Notes: generated from the letters alone by a model not told the origin. Shown: positions 34,664 through 45,500, counted from the stretch's first letter. The stretch is DNA of 64,000 bases from Nocardiopsis coralli (GCF_014892575.1 NZ_JADBGI010000003.1:211915-275914); one strand, 5' to 3'. A program made the numbers and translations.

Positions 34664-35490
34664 GCGACTCACCGAGCCTGACCCTCGTCATCGTCATCGG
34701 CGTCCTGGTCGCCGTGGGTGTGGTGCTGCTCCTCGAGCGCAGCCTCACCCGCGTCCTCCTCGGCTTCGTCGTGATGAGCAACGGGGTCAACCTGATGATC
34801 CTGGCCGCCGGCGGCCAGAAGGGCGGTCCCCCCGTCCTCTGGTTCGGCGACGAGACCAGGATGACCGACCCCTTGCCTCAGGCGATGATCCTGACCGCGA
34901 TCGTCATCACCCTGGGTCTGACCGCGTTCCTGCTGGCCATGGCCTACCGGAACTGGCAGCTCGAGGGCAACGACGAGGTCCAGGACGACGCCGAGGACCT
35001 CCGGATCGCGCACGGCGAGGGCCGGCGTGCGGTGCGGCGCCGCTTCCAGCAGGAGCGCCGCCGCCTGCGGGCCGACATCCGCCGCCAGCGGGCCGAACTC
35101 CAGGCCACCATCGCCGCGGCCGACGCCCAGGAGCTGGCCGAGCAGGCCCGCATCAAGGCGGAGATCGCCGCGGCGCAGGCCGAGCTCGCCCGCCACGAGG
35201 TCGAGGCCGAGGACGGTGAGGCCGACGAGCGCTCGCAGGAGACCATGCGTCGCCTCAGCGACCGCACGGAGAGCATGACCGCCCAGGTCAACGAGTTGCG
35301 CGGACGTATCCGGCTCGGGCGCCGCCGCCTGCGGGAACACCGCAAGGCCGACCGTGCTGCCGAGCGGGAACTGTGGCGCGAGCTGCGCCGCAGGATCCGC
35401 GCACAGCGGCGCGAGGCGCGCCGGTCGATGCGTTCCGAGCGTGAACGCCTCGCTCGCGCCGAGGACAGCGATCTGCAAGGGAGCGAGTGA
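34660..35490 (+). CDS. mrpC: Mrp antiporter subunit C with long coiled-coil extension
   Basis: 276 residues from GTG 34660. The first 105 residues are a normal MrpC/NuoK-like three-helix subunit (RVLLGFVVMSNGVNLMILAAGG; DPLPQAMILTAIVITLGLTAFLLAMAYR). MrpC is usually about 110-125 residues; here a 165-residue tail follows that is almost entirely Arg/Glu/Ala/Gln and reads as two long coiled-coil helices. The tail would project into the cytoplasm. It is in frame, with codon use like its neighbours, and the stop overlaps the mrpD start region, so it is not an annotation artefact. Confidence 0.92.
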   Translation: MSDSPSLTLVIVIGVLVAVGVVLLLERSLTRVLLGFVVMSNGVNLMILAAGGQKGGPPVLWFGDETRMTDPLPQAMILTAIVITLGLTAFLLAMAYRNWQLEGNDEVQDDAEDLRIAHGEGRRAVRRRFQQERRRLRADIRRQRAELQATIAAADAQELAEQARIKAEIAAAQAELARHEVEAEDGEADERSQETMRRLSDRTESMTAQVNELRGRIRLGRRRLREHRKADRAAERELWRELRRRIRAQRREARRSMRSERERLARAEDSDLQGSE

Positions 35491-35492
35491 CG

Positions 35493-37148
35493 ATGGCAGA
35501 GTCATTCTTCGCCGACATTCTGCACCTGCTCGTTCCGCTGCCGGTGATCCTGCCGCTGTTCGCGGCGGGTGTGAAGTTGGCCCTCGGGACGCGCTGGACC
35601 AAGCTCCAGCAGTGGTTGAGCGTGGGCACGCTCAGTGCGGTCCTGGTCGTCGGTTTCCTGCTGATGATCGGATCGCACCAGCTCGGCCCACAGGCCGTGC
35701 AGGTCGGCGGGTGGGACGCACCGATCGGCATCACGTTGGTGGCCGACCAGCTCGCCGCCCTGATGGTGACGGTCTCGGCCGCCATCACCCTGGCGGTGCT
35801 GATCTACTCGATCGGCCAGGGCATGGCGCCCAAGGCCGAGGTCGCGCCGTTGTCGGTGTACCAGCCGACCTACCTGATCCTGGTCGCCGGTGTCTCCAAC
35901 GCCTTCCTCGCGGGTGACCTGTTCAACCTGTACGTGGGCTTCGAGATCCTGCTGACCGCCAGCTACGTGCTCCTGACACTGGGCGGGACCCAGTCGCGGA
36001 TGCGTGCGGGCGCCATCTACGTGGTGGTGTCGCTGGTGTCGTCGGTGCTGTTCCTGGTGGCGATCGCGCTGATCTTCGGCGCGACCGGCACCGTGAACAT
36101 GGCTCAGCTGGGCGAGCGCCTGCCCGAGATCAACGAGGAACTCCGGCTCGTGCTGGAGGTCGTGCTGGTCATCGCGTTCGCCATCAAGGCGGCGGTGTTC
36201 CCGTTGGCGGCCTGGCTGCCGGACTCCTACCCGACCGCGCCGGTACCCGTCACCGCGGTGTTCGCGGGCCTGTTGACCAAGGTCGGCGTGTACTCGATCA
36301 TCCGGGTCGAGACGCTCATGTTCCCCGGCACGCAGCTCAACACCCTGTTGATGTGGGTGGCGCTGGCGACGATGATCATGGGCATCCTCGGCGCGGTCGC
36401 GCAGAACGACATCAAACGATTGCTGTCGTTCACGCTGGTCAGCCATATCGGCTACATGATCTTCGGTGTGGCGCTCGGCAGTGAGCTGGGCATGGCCGGC
36501 GCGGTGTTCTACATCGCCCACCACATCACCGTGCAGACGACGCTGTTCCTCATCACGGGACTGATCGAACGCAGAGGCGGGTCCACACAGCTGGACAAGC
36601 TCGGCGGGTTGGTGCGGATCGCGCCGATCCTGGCGATCCTGTTCTTCATCCCGGCGATGAACCTGGGCGGGATCCCGCCGCTGTCGGGCTTCCTCGGCAA
36701 GATCGGCCTGATGCAGGCCGGCGTGGAGGCCGGGACGCCGCTGGCCTACACGCTGGTGGGCGTGTCGGTGCTGACGAGCCTGCTGACCCTGTACGTCATC
36801 GCGCGGGTCTGGAACTACGCGTTCTGGCGCACGCCCTCCGAGGGCATGGTCGCCGAGCCCGGCACCGTCCTGGAGGACACCGAGGCCGACTCCTCCTCGA
36901 CGGCGGCGCTGGGCCCGTCGGACGAGGCCGTGGGGCCGTCCTCGCGGTTCGGCGACACGGCGGTGTCCGCCCCGGTGGTCACGTCGGTGGTGCTGCCCAA
37001 GAGCATGGTCGGCTCCACCATGGCGCTGGTCGCCTTCGGTCTGGCGCTGACGGTCTTCGCCGGCCCGCTCATCGGCTACGCGTCCGACGCGGCCGTGGAG
37101 CTCATGGCCCAGACGCCCTACATCGACGCGGTCCTCGGAGGTGAGTGA
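35493..37148 (+). CDS. mrpD: Mrp antiporter subunit D
   Basis: 551 residues. I chose ATG 35493, nine bases after AAGGGAG; GTG 35487, overlapping the mrpC stop, is the alternative. NuoN/MrpD-like multi-helix protein with DLFNLYVGFEILLTASYVLL, AVFPLAAWLPDSYPTAPVPVTAVFAGLLTKVGVY and NLGGIPPLSGFLGKIGLMQAG, the conserved transmembrane Glu, Lys and loop residues of the proton channel. A polar Ser/Glu-rich loop of about 70 residues (about 445-515) before the last helix is longer than usual. It partners with MrpA. Confidence 0.93.
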   Translation: MAESFFADILHLLVPLPVILPLFAAGVKLALGTRWTKLQQWLSVGTLSAVLVVGFLLMIGSHQLGPQAVQVGGWDAPIGITLVADQLAALMVTVSAAITLAVLIYSIGQGMAPKAEVAPLSVYQPTYLILVAGVSNAFLAGDLFNLYVGFEILLTASYVLLTLGGTQSRMRAGAIYVVVSLVSSVLFLVAIALIFGATGTVNMAQLGERLPEINEELRLVLEVVLVIAFAIKAAVFPLAAWLPDSYPTAPVPVTAVFAGLLTKVGVYSIIRVETLMFPGTQLNTLLMWVALATMIMGILGAVAQNDIKRLLSFTLVSHIGYMIFGVALGSELGMAGAVFYIAHHITVQTTLFLITGLIERRGGSTQLDKLGGLVRIAPILAILFFIPAMNLGGIPPLSGFLGKIGLMQAGVEAGTPLAYTLVGVSVLTSLLTLYVIARVWNYAFWRTPSEGMVAEPGTVLEDTEADSSSTAALGPSDEAVGPSSRFGDTAVSAPVVTSVVLPKSMVGSTMALVAFGLALTVFAGPLIGYASDAAVELMAQTPYIDAVLGGE

Positions 37149-37756
37149 TGACCGACCCGACCTCACCGAAGCGCCTCGGCGCCCTGGGGCTGCGGCGGCG
37201 TCTCGGTAAAGTCCAGATCCCCGTCGCGCTCGGCATGACGGTGGTGTGGATGCTGCTGTTCGACGGCTTCCAGCTGCGGCCGGAGTCGTTGGGGCTGCTC
37301 CTGCTGGGCTTCCTGGTGTCCGTGGCGATCATGGTGGTGTTCCCGCTGCCGCCGATCAAACCCGGGTTCCGGCTGTGGCCGTTCCAGGCGGTGCGGATGC
37401 TCGTCTACATCGCGCTGAAGATGTTCGTGGCGAGTTTCCAGGTGACCGCGCAGGTCATCCGCCCGGGCACGGTGCGGAGTTCGGTGATCGCGGTGAAGCT
37501 GCGCACGGGCTCCGACCTGATGCTGGTGTCCACGGCGATCGTCACCTCGGTGATCCCGGGCAGTGTCATCGTCGAGGTCGGCCAGACCGAGCGCGAGCTG
37601 TTCGTGCACGTGCTGGGCGCCGACGACGACGAGGGTGTGCGCGCGGCCGAGAGGGACGTGCTCAACCTCGAGGAGCGCATCGTGCGGGCCCTGGGTACCC
37701 GGGCCGACATCGCCGAGCTGGAGGAAGCCCTGGTTTCCGGAGGGGAGCGCGTGTGA
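37148..37756 (+). CDS. mrpE: Mrp antiporter subunit E
   Basis: 202 residues from ATG 37148, overlapping the mrpD stop by one base (TGATG). Two N-terminal membrane helices (PVALGMTVVWMLLFDGFQL; LGLLLLGFLVSVAIMVVFPL) are followed by the MrpE cytoplasmic domain with SDLMLVSTAIVTSVIPGSVIVEV and LFVHVLGADDD, all characteristic. MrpE is needed for assembly of the complex. Its C-terminal segment, an acidic helix, is slightly longer than in short homologues. Confidence 0.92.
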   Translation: MTDPTSPKRLGALGLRRRLGKVQIPVALGMTVVWMLLFDGFQLRPESLGLLLLGFLVSVAIMVVFPLPPIKPGFRLWPFQAVRMLVYIALKMFVASFQVTAQVIRPGTVRSSVIAVKLRTGSDLMLVSTAIVTSVIPGSVIVEVGQTERELFVHVLGADDDEGVRAAERDVLNLEERIVRALGTRADIAELEEALVSGGERV

Positions 37757-38157
37757 CCGCCCTGTGGATCGTGATCTCGGTGGCGCTGGGCGTCGCGGCG
37801 CTGCTGGGGACCGTGCGCCTGTTCCTGGGCCCCAGCATCCTCGACCGGGCGCTGTCGGTGGACGTGCTCGTGGCCTCGGCCATGACGGGCCTGGGCGCCT
37901 ACGCGGCGTTCAACCAGGACCCGACGATCCTGCCGACGCTGCTGGTGCTGGCGCTCGTGGGTTTCACGTCGTCGATCAGCATCTCGAAGTTCGTGGCCCG
38001 TCGGCCCGAGGAGTACGTGCCTCCCCAGAGCACCACCGATGAGACCGGTACCGGGGCGCGGCAGAGCGCGCCGGCGAACGGTTCCGACGGGTCGGACGGT
38101 TCCGGCGGTTCGGACGGGTCGAACGGTTCGGACGCACCGGAGAAGGAGGAGTCGTGA
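37753..38157 (+). CDS. mrpF: Mrp antiporter subunit F
   Basis: 134 residues from GTG 37753, overlapping mrpE (GTGTGA). The first 85 residues are the three-helix MrpF subunit: LGVAALLGTVRLFLGPSILDRALSVDVLVASA and TLLVLALVGFTSSISISKFV. The C-terminal 40 residues are a Gly/Ser/Asp-rich tail (GSDGSDGSGGSDGSNGSD) coded by degenerate 9-bp repeats that would vary in length without breaking the frame. The tail is absent from typical MrpF. Confidence 0.92.
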   Translation: MTALWIVISVALGVAALLGTVRLFLGPSILDRALSVDVLVASAMTGLGAYAAFNQDPTILPTLLVLALVGFTSSISISKFVARRPEEYVPPQSTTDETGTGARQSAPANGSDGSDGSGGSDGSNGSDAPEKEES

Positions 38158-38549
38158 GCGACGAGTTCGTGCAGGTCCTCGACTGGATCGCGATGCTGTG
38201 CCTCCTCGCGGGGGCGCTGCTGACGCTCGTCGCGGGCATCGGCCTGATCCGGTTCCCCGACCTGCTGTCGCGGATGCACACCGCGGCCAAGCCGCAGGTG
38301 CTGGGGCTGCTGCTGGTGCTGGTGGGGCTGGGGATCCGGTTGATCCCCGCCGAGACCAACGTGTTCAACATCGGGACGCTGGTCCTGGTGGGCCTGTTCC
38401 AGGTCGTGACGATCCCCGTGGCCGGGCACATCGCCGCCCGCGTGGGGTACCGGTCGGGGCGGATCCGGCACGACCTGCTGGTCAAGGACGCGCTCGCCGA
38501 GCGGCTCGCGGAGAAGGAGCGGACGCAGGAGGCCGAGCGCGCCGAGTAG
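38154..38549 (+). CDS. mrpG: Mrp antiporter subunit G
   Basis: 131 residues from GTG 38154, overlapping mrpF by 4 bp. LLAGALLTLVAGIGLIRFPDLLSRMHTAAKPQVLGLLLVL is the MrpG signature, with three helices followed by a charged helical C-terminus. Last gene of the Mrp operon, with a strong hairpin terminator 28 bp downstream. Confidence 0.93.
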   Translation: MSDEFVQVLDWIAMLCLLAGALLTLVAGIGLIRFPDLLSRMHTAAKPQVLGLLLVLVGLGIRLIPAETNVFNIGTLVLVGLFQVVTIPVAGHIAARVGYRSGRIRHDLLVKDALAERLAEKERTQEAERAE

Positions 38550-38577
38550 CGCGGGCAGAGCGCACGGCGTCAGACGT

Positions 38578-38617
38578 CACGAGGGGCCGGTACCGGGTTC
38601 GGTGCCGGTCCCTCGTG
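38578..38617. terminator. terminator of the mrp operon
   Basis: An 18-bp stem (CACGAGGGGCCGGTACCG with CGGTGCCGGTCCCTCGTG, two G-U or mismatched positions) closes a GGTT loop 28 bp after mrpG. The minus-strand gene at 38632 ends just beyond it, so it can serve both strands. Confidence 0.8.
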
Positions 38618-38631
38618 TGCGTGGCCCAGGT

Positions 38632-38930
38632 TCACGCATCCGCGCTGCCGGAGGGCCCGTCGCCCGGCCGGGACGGCAGGCGGCTCACGGCACGGTAGAA
38701 GGCGCGCACACCGCGGTGGGTGACTCCGGGCTCGACCCGGTCGGGCAGGTTCTCCCGGCCGCTGTCCACGCTCGACTGCTCGTTGGGCCGAAGGCCGTCT
38801 CCACACCCGGAACCCGGCGGAAGGTCACCTCGCGCGCGTTCACGGACGCGTTGATCTCCACGTCGGGCGGGTTCTCGTCCGGCTCCGGGCGGCTGTCCGG
38901 GCCGTCGGAGGGTGTCTCCTCGCTTCGCAC
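38632..38930 (-). pseudogene. frameshifted small accessory gene
   Basis: From GTG 38930 the frame reads a polar N-terminus, then DVEINASVNAREVTFRRVPGVETAFG. From about 38785 the sensible frame is another one, reading NEQSSVDSGRENLPDRVEPGVTHRGVRAFYRAVSRLPS to a TGA at 38632-38634. The total of 299 bp is one base short of a whole number of codons, so a single missing base explains it and would give 99 residues. The RENLPxxVEPGVTxRxV pattern is one I know from actinobacterial proteins of unknown function. It follows the gene at 38935-40126 by 4 bp, and both are frameshifted. Confidence 0.6.
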
Positions 38931-38934
38931 GGGA

Positions 38935-40126
38935 TCAGTCCGGGTTCCGCACGGCCCTGACCACACGGGAGGCCGCACCGCCGACCTCGCGGCCGACCTG
39001 CTTGGCGCCCGAGCCGATCCCCTTGAGGAACCTCTTGCGGGACGCGCGGCGGATCTGCTTGGCCTCGTTCCGGATCCTGGACCAGCGCTCGGACCCATTC
39101 TCGACGTGGTGCTCGCCGCCGCCCTCGCCGCCGCCCTCGCCGCCGGGGTGGCCGTCGTCCTCGGTCTCACCGGTAGCCTCGGAACTCTCCGGAGCCTCGG
39201 GGGCCTCGGGTTCCCCCGTCGTCTCGGGTCCCTCCGGCTCCCCGGTGTCACCTGCATCCTCGGAAACTTGCGGTTCTTCCACCCCCTCGGTATCTGCGGG
39301 CTCACCGGAACCTCCGTGTCCTGCCGCTTCTCCCCCGCGCTCCGGCTCTTCCTGTTCGTCGGCTGACGCAGGTTCGCCGGTCCTTTCGGAGGCCTCGGTC
39401 CCCCCTGTGTTCTCGGCGTCCTCGCCGGCCTCGGGTTCCCCGTGTTCCTCGGTACCCACAGGCTCGGCGCCGGCTTCCTCTTCGGAGTCGCTCTCGTCCA
39501 CCGGTGCGGTGTCCTCGCCGCCCGAGGCAGTGCTCGCGGCCCTGGGTTCCGGCACGTCCGTCCCCCCCGCGCAGGTCCGGCAGCGGGACGGCGGCGGCGC
39601 TGTCGTTGTTCCCGCCCGGGGCCCGGACCGTCCCGCTCGCGGTGTCCGCGGCACCCTCGGCGGCCCCTTCCGCCGCGGAGGGGAGAGCGCGGGCCGACGC
39701 CTCGACGATCTGCGGGTTCTCGTCGATGCTGCGGAGGACACGCTCGATGATCGCCTCGACGTTCTCGAGCCGGACCTTCAACGCGGCCTCGGCCTCGACA
39801 CCCTTGATGTCGAGCTCCACGCCGTCGAGGTCCACGTCGGCGCCCACATCGAGGCTGAGCACGTCCGCCACCTTTGCCTGCATGGCGACCCGTGCCCGGA
39901 GCCGTTCCACGTGCAGGTGGATCTCGTCGACGCTCATCCGGGAGACATCGAGGTGGACGTCGGGGTCCTCGTCCGCGTGCGGGGGCCTGGCGCGGGGAAC
40001 GGGTTCCGCCTCCGCCGTCGGTCCCTGTCGGCTGCGGAGGACCTTCGCCCCGCCCTCGACCTGGCGCGGAACGCCGGGTGCGTACTGCTCGTCGGCGTAC
40101 GGTTCGTGTTGCTGCGGCTCACCCAT
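38935..40126 (-). pseudogene. frameshifted acidic-repeat protein gene (frame break at a G7 run)
   Basis: ATG 40126 follows GGGGAGGCAGG. The N-terminal 190 residues form a regular domain: DVHLDVSRMSVDEIHLHVERL, then VLSLDVGADVDLDGVELDIKG, then ENVEAIIERVLRSIDENPQI. At 39562-39568 there is a run of seven C (G7 on the coding strand). After it the other frame carries on with VPEPRAAS, a 150-residue Glu/Gly/Pro/Ser-rich acidic stretch and a basic helical end (WSRIRNEAKQIRRASRKRFLK). Removing one G joins the two into 396 residues. The cause may be phase variation, mutation or a sequencing error. No function is known for the family. Confidence 0.65.
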
Positions 40127-40334
40127 GTCCTGCCTCCCCTGTGCCCCGAGGCACGCTGGAGAGTCGGCCGGGACGCCCCCGTACAGGCTCGGAAAGCGAC
40201 CGGGCCCCGCGTCGCCCCTCCTCCGAGAGCCCGGCAACGAGGACTTCTGACCTGCACCTTCAATGCTCGACCCGTGGTCAGAAGCCTGTCAATGCGGGGC
40301 GGCCGGGCGGTGCAGGGCCCGGCCGCCCGTACGG

Positions 40335-40732
40335 TCAGAGGCGCTCGGCCTCCTCATCCGACATCAGGCGGGACCGGATGAGGAACCGGCGCCCGGTCGG
40401 GGCCTCCAGCGAGAACCCCGACCCGCGCCCGTCGACCACGTCGATGGTCAGGTGGGTGTGGCTCCACAGTTCGAACTGCGAACGCGACATCCACACCGGC
40501 ACCGACCCGGCCTCCCCGATGTCGAGGTCGCCGAGGTGGACGTCGGCGCCCCCGACCCGGAATTCCCCGTCCGGGTAACACATCGGGGAGCTGCCGTCGC
40601 AGCAGCCGCCCGACTGGTGGAACATGAGCGGTCCGTGGGTCTCGCGCAGCTCCCGGAGCAGGGCCGCCGCCTCGTCGGTGACGGCGACCCGTTCCACCTC
40701 CGGCTGTGTGCGACCTGTGTCCGGGGCGGTCA

Positions 40733-40733
<1 letters not shown>
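40335..40733 (-). CDS. DUF779 protein (aldehyde dehydrogenase partner)
   Basis: 132 residues from ATG 40733, overlapping the aldehyde dehydrogenase stop by 4 bp. LMFHQSGGCCDGSSPMCYPDGEF with HLGDLDIGEAGSVPVWM and WSHTHLTIDVVDGRGSGFSLEAPTGRRFL covers the whole DUF779 family. The Cys-Cys and later Cys and His suggest a metal site. DUF779 genes nearly always follow acetaldehyde/aldehyde dehydrogenase genes; the role is unknown. Confidence 0.92.
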
Positions 40734-42256
<1,523 letters not shown>

Positions 42257-42395
42257 GACTGCCTCCTTGCGTCACGGGCCGCGACGTGCCGCCGCGGCCC
42301 ACTCGGGGTGATGGGCGAGACGCTAGTCACATTGACGTTGCGATCACGTTGCGAGCGGTCGCACGGCCGTCACCCGTCGAGGTTGCAGGGGTCCC

Positions 42396-43715
42396 TCACC
42401 GGCCGAGCCAGGCGAGGCGGCCGGCGAGGGCGCGGCAGCGCGGGGATCCGGGGTCCAGGGCCGCGACCGCCGCTGCGACGGCCCGCGGGTCCTCACGCCA
42501 GGCGGGGTGCTCGGCCCACTCCACGAGTGTCTCGGGGTCGTCGGCCGCCTCCAGGACGGAGCACAGTTCCGCCTGCAGCTCAGCGCGGTCCTCCACCACC
42601 CCGGGCGCCGTGGACGCGGGCAGCAGGTGCCCGGTGTAGGCCCTGATCGCCCCCGCGAGGGCACCGTCGGCCAGCAGCGCGCGCACGCGGTCAGCATCGG
42701 TGCGCACCGGCGCACACAGGCGGTAGGGGCGGGAGGCGACGAGGTCCTCGCCGAGCAGCCGCCGCAGCCGGGCCACCTCCGCCCGCACGGTCACGGGCGA
42801 GGCCCCGCGGTCGGCGAGCAGTGCGCCGAGATCGCCGCCGGTGAGGCCCTCGGGGTGCCGGGCCAGGAGGTGGAGGATCTCCGAGTGGCGCAGACTCAAC
42901 TGCCGGGTCCTCCCGCCCGCACGGAGCTCCGCGCCCTGGCGCCCGAGCACGAGCAGGTGCACGGCCTCCTGCCGGGTGGCGGCCGCGGGGACCGTCCTGC
43001 CGGAACCAGTGCGGGGTTCGGGCACGGACGGCCGCGTTGTCGGCAGACGACCGGCGGCGTACAGGGCGCGCAGCTCGGAGTCGGCCGCGGAGGCCGCCGC
43101 GCGCACGAGCGCCATCGCCGCCGGGGAGGCCGCGTGGTCGGTCCCCGTCAGGTCGAGGACCCCGAGCACCCGTCCGGTCTCCGGGTCGTGCAGGGGCGCG
43201 GCGGAGCAGCTCCAGGCGTGGACCCCCCGCGCGAAATGTTCCACCGCGAAGATCTGGACCTCGTGGTCGACGGTGAGGGCGAGCCCGGGGGCGTTGGTCC
43301 CGGCGTACCTCTCGTTCCAGTTCGCACCTGCGACGAAGTGCATGTCCTCGGCGCGCGTCCGCAGGCGGTGGTCGCCCTCGACCCACAACAGGCGCCCGCC
43401 CGCGTCGCCCACGGCGACGATCTGCGGTTCGGGGGCGGTCTCGACGAGGATGTGGCGCAGCAGGGGCATGACGGAGGCGAGCGGGTGCGCCTGTCTGTGG
43501 TCGCGCAGGTCGTGTGTGTCGAGTTCGACCCGGGGTCCGTCGCTCTCGGGGTCCACGCCGTGGCGTGCGCTGCGCAGCCACGACTCGCCCACGATCGACC
43601 GCACGCGGGCGTCGACACGGCCGGAGTCGGTGAAGTGCTCGTGGGCGTGCTCCACGTCCCGGCGCACGGTGTCGGGGTCGGCCATCCATGGCCACGCGTT
43701 CGCTGAGTCGGACAT
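42396..43715 (-). CDS. GAF-domain transcriptional regulator of the aldehyde dehydrogenase genes
   Basis: 439 residues from ATG 43715. The N-terminal 260 residues resemble the sensor part of AcoR-type activators: SWLRSARHGVDPE, then the GAF segment GGRLLWVEGDH with NWNERYAGTNAPGLALTVDHEVQIFAVEHF. No AAA+ domain follows. Instead a C-terminal winged-helix-like region (LSLRHSEILHLLARHPEGLTG, then VTVRAEVARLRRLLG) binds DNA. This truncated AcoR form is the usual actinobacterial companion of aldehyde dehydrogenase/DUF779 operons. It probably senses an aldehyde or alcohol. Confidence 0.85.
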   Translation of the reverse strand: MSDSANAWPWMADPDTVRRDVEHAHEHFTDSGRVDARVRSIVGESWLRSARHGVDPESDGPRVELDTHDLRDHRQAHPLASVMPLLRHILVETAPEPQIVAVGDAGGRLLWVEGDHRLRTRAEDMHFVAGANWNERYAGTNAPGLALTVDHEVQIFAVEHFARGVHAWSCSAAPLHDPETGRVLGVLDLTGTDHAASPAAMALVRAAASAADSELRALYAAGRLPTTRPSVPEPRTGSGRTVPAAATRQEAVHLLVLGRQGAELRAGGRTRQLSLRHSEILHLLARHPEGLTGGDLGALLADRGASPVTVRAEVARLRRLLGEDLVASRPYRLCAPVRTDADRVRALLADGALAGAIRAYTGHLLPASTAPGVVEDRAELQAELCSVLEAADDPETLVEWAEHPAWREDPRAVAAAVAALDPGSPRCRALAGRLAWLGR

Positions 43716-43944
43716 CGTGTGCCCCTCCGTCGCGGTGGCGGTCCTCCCTGCGGGATAGTGCCCCGGACCACTGATTGAATCCCCGTGAACGGCAGTTGAC
43801 AAGGGGATCCGGAGAATCCGTCCTCGGTCCCCGGACACGGGACAGGGAGCAGCAGTGCCGGCGTTCTCGTCCGCGAGCCGGTGTGCGTGCCGCAGCTCGC
43901 GCCCGAGACCGATGGCGAAAGTGCTGCGGGGGCCGACACGGCGA

Positions 43945-43985
43945 AGGGCGCCCGCCGAACTCTGGTCGAGCTCGGCGGGCGCCCT
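43945..43985 (-). terminator. terminator downstream of the gltS-type gene
   Basis: AGGGCGCCCGCCGA pairs perfectly (14 bp) with TCGGCGGGCGCCCT around a 13-nt loop. It lies 33 bp past the stop of the symporter gene. The rest of 43716-44018 shows no gene. Confidence 0.8.
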
Positions 43986-44018
43986 CACGATGTGCCCTGA
44001 AGGGCCGCGCGGTCCGCG

Positions 44019-45500
44019 CTAGACGGAGGCGCTCTCCTTCGCGCCTGCCGCGCCCTGAGCCGCCTTCTTCTGGCGTCGCCGCAGGACGACGAGGCCGAAG
44101 AAGAGGGCCGCGACCATGGTGACCGTCATGATCGCCAGGAAGCCCCAGGCCCCGACCAGCGGGCTGACGATCAGCGGGATGGCGGCTGCGGTGACCAGAC
44201 CGCCGCCGAAGAACGGCTCGAAGACGAGCTGCTTGTACCCGAACGCCGGGTACGCGGGCGTCTTGACCTCGGGGTCGACGACGCGCATGAGGACCATGCC
44301 TGTGGCGGTCACGCCGAGGGACTGGCCGAACTCGCCGATGCCGCGCTCGAACCAGTAGTTCGGCATCATGCGCGGGGCCAGGAACAGGAACGCGAACAGG
44401 CACCAGAGGATGCCGGAGATCGACAGGATCGCGAAGACGCCGATGTTGTCGGCGAGCGCCTGGAGCGACAGCGTGGCCATCGCGGCGATGATGAGCACGT
44501 CCAGCGACAGGCCCTGGATACGCTCGATGGAGCGCTCGTCCACCAGGTGGTTCTTGTCGAACCGGTCGATGATCATCTGGACGATGATGCCGCCGATCAT
44601 GGCGAGCGGGAACAGCGGCACGTACGCCATGACCTCGATGGTCTCGGCCCACATGACCTGCTCGAGCCACTGGAGGCCGGACAGGATCAGCTGACCGATG
44701 ATGACCGCGACCGCGATGAGGCCGAAGTGCAGGGTGAGCGGGTCCATGGACGAGGGGTGGATCGTCATGGTCGAACCGGCGGTGCGGTTCTCACGCTCGA
44801 TGAGGCCGGCCTGCTCCTTGTCCGTGCCCTTGTTGTCGGCGTCGATGACCTGGGTCCGCTTGGTGCGGGCGCCCCAGTTGATGAGGATGATGCCGATGAT
44901 GACGCCGGACAGCAGTCCGACCGTGGCCAGGCCCAGTGCGAGGTCCTGACCCTCGGCCCAGCCGACCTGCTCGAAGGTGTTGCCGAGGCCGGCGGCGGTG
45001 CCGTGTCCGCCGAGGAAGCCGATCTCGATGAGCGCACCGGAGAAGACCGGCACGTTGAAGAACGGCACGAGGATGAAGATCGCCAGGAGCAGGCCGATGA
45101 CGTACTGGCCGCTGGCGACGGTCACACCGAAGGCCAGGTTCGGGCCGGCGAGGTCGACGGTCTCCTTGAGCTTCGGGAGCCGCTTGCCGAGGAAGAGGCT
45201 GGCGAAGACGACGGAGATCAGCAGGCCGGGCAGGGTCGCCCAGACCGACATGATGTCCTCACCGAAGAGGCCGCCCTCCTGGACGCGCTCGGCGAAGCCC
45301 TCGGCGATGCCGCGGTCCCCGAGGAGACCGGCGAACCATCCGAGGATGTCGGGGCCGAGAAGCAGCGCGATACCGCCACCAATGATCGAACTCGGCAGGT
45401 AGAGCTTCTGCGAGAGCTTCCACTTGACCCGGACGAGTTTGGAGACCAGCAGCAGACCCCCCAACAGGAGGAGTGCGAGACCCACGGTTTCAGCCGACAT
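44019..45500 (-). CDS. gltS: sodium/glutamate symporter-family permease (GltS)
   Basis: 493 residues from ATG 45500 with GAGAGGT upstream. About 12 membrane helices. LPSSIIGGGIALLLGP near the N-terminus, GFLGGHGTAAGLGNTF and GIGEFGQSLGVTATGMVLMRVVDP are the re-entrant loops and signature of GltS transporters (ESS family). A 60-residue polar loop (ARTKRTQVIDADNKG and following) lies between the two halves. It imports glutamate with Na+, possibly coupled physiologically to the Na+ gradient that the Mrp antiporter sets. It is a single gene. Confidence 0.88.
   Translation of the reverse strand: MSAETVGLALLLLGGLLLVSKLVRVKWKLSQKLYLPSSIIGGGIALLLGPDILGWFAGLLGDRGIAEGFAERVQEGGLFGEDIMSVWATLPGLLISVVFASLFLGKRLPKLKETVDLAGPNLAFGVTVASGQYVIGLLLAIFILVPFFNVPVFSGALIEIGFLGGHGTAAGLGNTFEQVGWAEGQDLALGLATVGLLSGVIIGIILINWGARTKRTQVIDADNKGTDKEQAGLIERENRTAGSTMTIHPSSMDPLTLHFGLIAVAVIIGQLILSGLQWLEQVMWAETIEVMAYVPLFPLAMIGGIIVQMIIDRFDKNHLVDERSIERIQGLSLDVLIIAAMATLSLQALADNIGVFAILSISGILWCLFAFLFLAPRMMPNYWFERGIGEFGQSLGVTATGMVLMRVVDPEVKTPAYPAFGYKQLVFEPFFGGGLVTAAAIPLIVSPLVGAWGFLAIMTVTMVAALFFGLVVLRRRQKKAAQGAAGAKESASV

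Noticed and set aside
31748-34672. A 974-codon minus-strand open frame opposite mrpA
   Set aside because: Rich in Gln, Asp, Gly and His with no domain; it is the antisense of a complete, well-recognised mrpA.
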